64,000 nt of DNA, from NCBI GenBank assembly GCA_002633005.1, contig NMRA01000836.1, positions 1-64,000 of the forward strand. Reading direction: 5' to 3'. A program made the position numbers and the translations under genes. Shown here one piece after another: positions 61,351 through 64,000 of this stretch (its first letter is position 1; each line of letters starts with the position of its first letter). Source of the DNA: Phoronis australis. Taxonomy: Eukaryota; Phoronida; Phoronidae. The notes beneath the pieces are model-generated. The model had not been told where the DNA came from. It saw only the letters and a list, made by a program, of their open reading frames with translations, and did not search any database.

Positions 61351-61576
61351 GTCGAACTTCAGTGAATTTAATGATTAGCAGAACCAACACCGATTACTCC
61401 AATTCAGTACAATAAACTGTCGAGTGATGACAAAACATGCTCTCGAAACTGTCTACTTTCCAGTCTCAATTCAATTTAAAGTGTAGACATGAAATGATTG
61501 AATTACACTCAGATCTACATGTAGGATTCTGGCCTACCGATTGCACCCAGAATTTGCTTTAACGAGACAAGTGTGT

Positions 61577-61771
61577 TAGACATTTAATGCCCAGAAGGCA
61601 ACAGTCATGAAAATGGCCAAGTACATTGCATGTACATGTGTCCATCTGAAGGGCTCCTGTTGAACACTTGAATGGTGTTGTGTCATCCAGTAGTTAATGC
61701 CTGTGTAGTATTGCATCACTGCAGCTGCCAGACATCCAATGTGCTTTTCTATAGACATCTTCTGATTGTGC
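61577..61771 (-). CDS. Candidate 3'-terminal exon of an unrecognised membrane protein
   Basis: On the - strand an acceptor-like GTGCCTTGTC...CAATCAG is not ideal, but ACAATCAG/AAGATGTC near 61765 opens a frame. The frame runs to a TAA/TAG-type stop at about 61577 and encodes GCLAAAVMQYYTGINYWMTQ, later AMYLAIFMTVAFWALNV. The last 18 residues look like a transmembrane helix. Upstream on the - strand (about 62028-61960) another acceptor (ATTTTTCAG) is followed by VLAKFPVMQHVLFGSLL, which could be the preceding exon. I do not recognise the family. It could be chance. Confidence 0.3.
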
Positions 61772-62228
61772 CTTGTCAACATTTTTGCATGCCAAAAATA
61801 ATCAAGACAACATTAAACCCTGTCCTGACCACTGAGCTGCCATAGTAACACCAACAGGTCAGTTCGAATGACAGGTCAGTAAACCATACAGATGGGAAAG
61901 GGGGTGTACTTTACTCCATAAAACAGTCCCTCTTAGCATCACCGTACTTGCTATGTCTGTACAGGAGTCCATCTCAGTAGGGAGCCAAATAACACGTGTT
62001 GCATTACTGGGAACTTTGCCAACACCTGAAAAATGACCAACCTTCAATACACAGCTTGACCTTTGTTGTATTTTTCAACTCATCGCCGAACTGTTACTTT
62101 TCAATCCTGGATAATCCCCGAAACAAATTTCGTCCACAACAATATCCAGACATACAGCACAGTTCCCTAATTTTAATCTGACCAGTCGGCAACCCCTCAT
62201 CTACCAATGCAGTTTCGCCCAGGTCAGG

Positions 62229-62470
62229 GGCCCATTCCAGCAAAACAGTAGCCAGAACGAAACTTAAATTTCAGTAAATTTTAATACAAATTTCATATAT
62301 GTCTCAAGACCGTTTTAAGAGAGAGATCTCATGTTTTTTTTGGATAAACATTTTGTCTTAATTTTGACTATAATACCGGGTATGCAAGTTTCAAAGTTTG
62401 GAAGTTAAGACAAATCTTAGACTTAAGTCAAAAATGAACTTAAGGTCACAGTTTCGTGGAATGGGCTACC
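62229..62470. mobile_element. 240-base MITE with GGGCCCATTCCA ends
   Basis: The left end GGGGCCCATTCCAGCAAAAC and right end AGTTTCGTGGAATGGGCTACC-type terminus are inverted partners. The subterminal text AAGTTTCAAAGTTTGGAAG also occurs near the right end of the 31132-33113 element. There is no coding capacity. Confidence 0.7.
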
Positions 62471-63749
62471 GTTACAAGACATTAGGTCAGGCCACAATGG
62501 GGACGTCACTTGAGTCAGAAATCCGGGACAAGTAGCCAATCCTTACATGCTTAGGCGTATTTTTGAATTCTTGTGTTTGCAATTAAGCAATACTAACTGT
62601 GAACAGCAAAATTGATGACAACGTAAAAAAATGTTGAACATGGCACGCCAGCAGGTCTTTGTAAGGGAATATTCAAGAGTCTGTATTGAAGTTGGCACTC
62701 CAATCAAATGTGCATTCTGCTGCTGTTTGATTGAAATTATCATACAGGTCAGCTATTTTTACAAAGTAACGATATTTGAGTCGTTTCCGAAAAGTTGGAA
62801 AAACCTCATGATTTGTGCTGTAAGAAGTTGCACGATGTTTTGCAATTTTTCGCAAAGATTGCTACAATGGCGCACAAATTTCATTTGGGATAGAGTAAAC
62901 TTTGTCAGTCTCTAACACACAAAATGCATCTGGAGTTTTCAGTCAACGAAGACATTTTATTCCAAAAACATGGCTGCATGGCTGCCATAGTACCCTTCAA
63001 CATCGGAAAACTTCACTTCACACACACTGTACGTAAATTTCTAAGGGCCACGGTTCAAAATGGCGTACCTCAGCTTTATACATTTTCATCAGACCAGAGT
63101 TGACCTTTGACCACTTTTTGACCCCACTGACGTTCCACAGTGAGTTTGAATGCTCCGAAAACTGTCCTTTCTTGACCTATAAATGATAGACAGACAGATG
63201 GTTCTTAAAGGAAGGTAGAAAGGATAACAGTTTCTCCATCAACGAACTATCAGTCGCATTTAACAAATTTGTAAAATTTAATTACTCCAGACTAGAGAAG
63301 CCACAAGAAAGTTGTTTTTCATTTACATGTCTTTAGTGCCAGGCATTTGCCTCTGGCTGCCTTGGGCGCAGAATATGCTGAATCCATGGAAATGCGTTGT
63401 TGAATACAGTAATTACTTATAAACTGAAAACTATTTGCCAAATTTCATGAAAATGCACCAAATACCTTGGTATCTACATGTCGAGATTTTGTACATTGTA
63501 TACAGGAGAAGCTCAAAAGCCATTAGAGAGTGCTGCAGAACTTCATATCGTTCATAAATCCATAAGACAGTCGCCTCTTCTCAATATGAACACATTTTTG
63601 TAAAATTTGATTCTCTTTGAGTGGTTTGGCTGATACAGACTGAGATGCATGACAAAAAAACAAGCAAAATAATAAAAATGGTCATTGAGATCAAAATGCA
63701 ATTTTATCAATTTTACTTTGACACAAAAATTCACAATTTGGTGTCAACA
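62471..63749. other. Intergenic DNA, no gene recognised
   Basis: AT-rich with short frames on both strands that lack recognisable similarity. Nothing can be named. Confidence 0.45.
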
Positions 63750-63965
63750 CTCTCCTTAAAGAGACACACTCTGAGTTGCCTATGTTAGCGACAAACATTA
63801 AGTGGTCAATCACTTCTGCTAGCTGCCTATGTCTTGGACACACACTAAGTGGTCAATCACTTCGACTAGTTGCCTTTGTCTTGGACAAACGCTAAGTGGT
63901 CAATCACTTTGGCTTGTTGCCTATGTCAGGGACACACATTAAGTGGTCAATGACTGAGACTTGCG
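63750..63965. repeat. ~45-base minisatellite, four units
   Basis: Units contain TAAGTGGTCAATCACTT, a variant of GCTAGTTGCC, then TATGTCTTGGACACACA. The array runs to near the window end. Confidence 0.9.
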
Positions 63966-64000
63966 TTCATCCTGCATTACCTTGTGGATGTGTTTGATAC

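Noticed and set aside
1-64000. tRNA, rRNA and other structured RNA genes
   Set aside because: No B-box plus cloverleaf or rRNA-like stretch was found by eye on either strand. A tRNAscan or Infernal run would be needed to exclude divergent ones.

Overview
This is animal nuclear DNA. Genes are split into short exons with GT-AG introns, and the intergenic DNA is full of decayed transposons, inverted-repeat elements and minisatellites. The best guess for the organism is an amphioxus (Branchiostoma) or a close invertebrate deuterostome. The reasons are vertebrate-like proteins, very high indel polymorphism between near-identical copies, and several minisatellites whose repeat unit spans an exon-intron boundary, a class I recall being described at the amphioxus Adh locus. 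The species call is inference.

Region 1 (about 86-28557) is a tandem segmental duplication. Each copy carries a short-chain dehydrogenase/reductase (SDR) gene on the + strand. Copy 2 has a complete five-exon gene (291 aa). Copy 1 lacks exon 3 and carries an extra, displaced last exon in a block bounded by single-base Ns. Copy 2 has gained a ~4.0 kb terminal-inverted-repeat element and a ~0.77 kb hAT-like element that are absent from copy 1. It also holds a decayed Ty3/gypsy integrase in intron 3, where copy 1 cannot be compared.

Region 2 (28558-40260) holds one recognised gene, PHPT1 (phosphohistidine phosphatase, + strand), among transposon remnants, foldback elements and minisatellites.

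Region 3 (40578-46150) is QTRT1, the catalytic subunit of queuine tRNA-ribosyltransferase, on the - strand and convergent with PHPT1. One internal exon is missing and probably lies in the 455-base assembly gap. The first exon was not found.

Region 4 (46150-59115) is the head-to-head interval between QTRT1 and DOLPP1, followed by the complete eight-exon DOLPP1 gene (dolichyldiphosphatase, 238 aa, + strand). DOLPP1 intron 1 contains a ~0.9 kb block present twice around a fragment of the same element seen in Region 1, joined by a single N. This looks like two alleles concatenated by the assembler.

Region 5 (59116-64000) has no confidently recognised gene. It holds three large minisatellites, two small inverted-repeat elements and one unrecognised candidate 3' exon on the - strand.

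The three recognised housekeeping genes act in different processes (phosphohistidine turnover, tRNA queuosine modification, dolichol phosphate recycling), so their adjacency says nothing about a shared pathway. The most notable pattern is that minisatellites have arisen from splice donors, and once from a coding 3' end, at least six times in these three genes.
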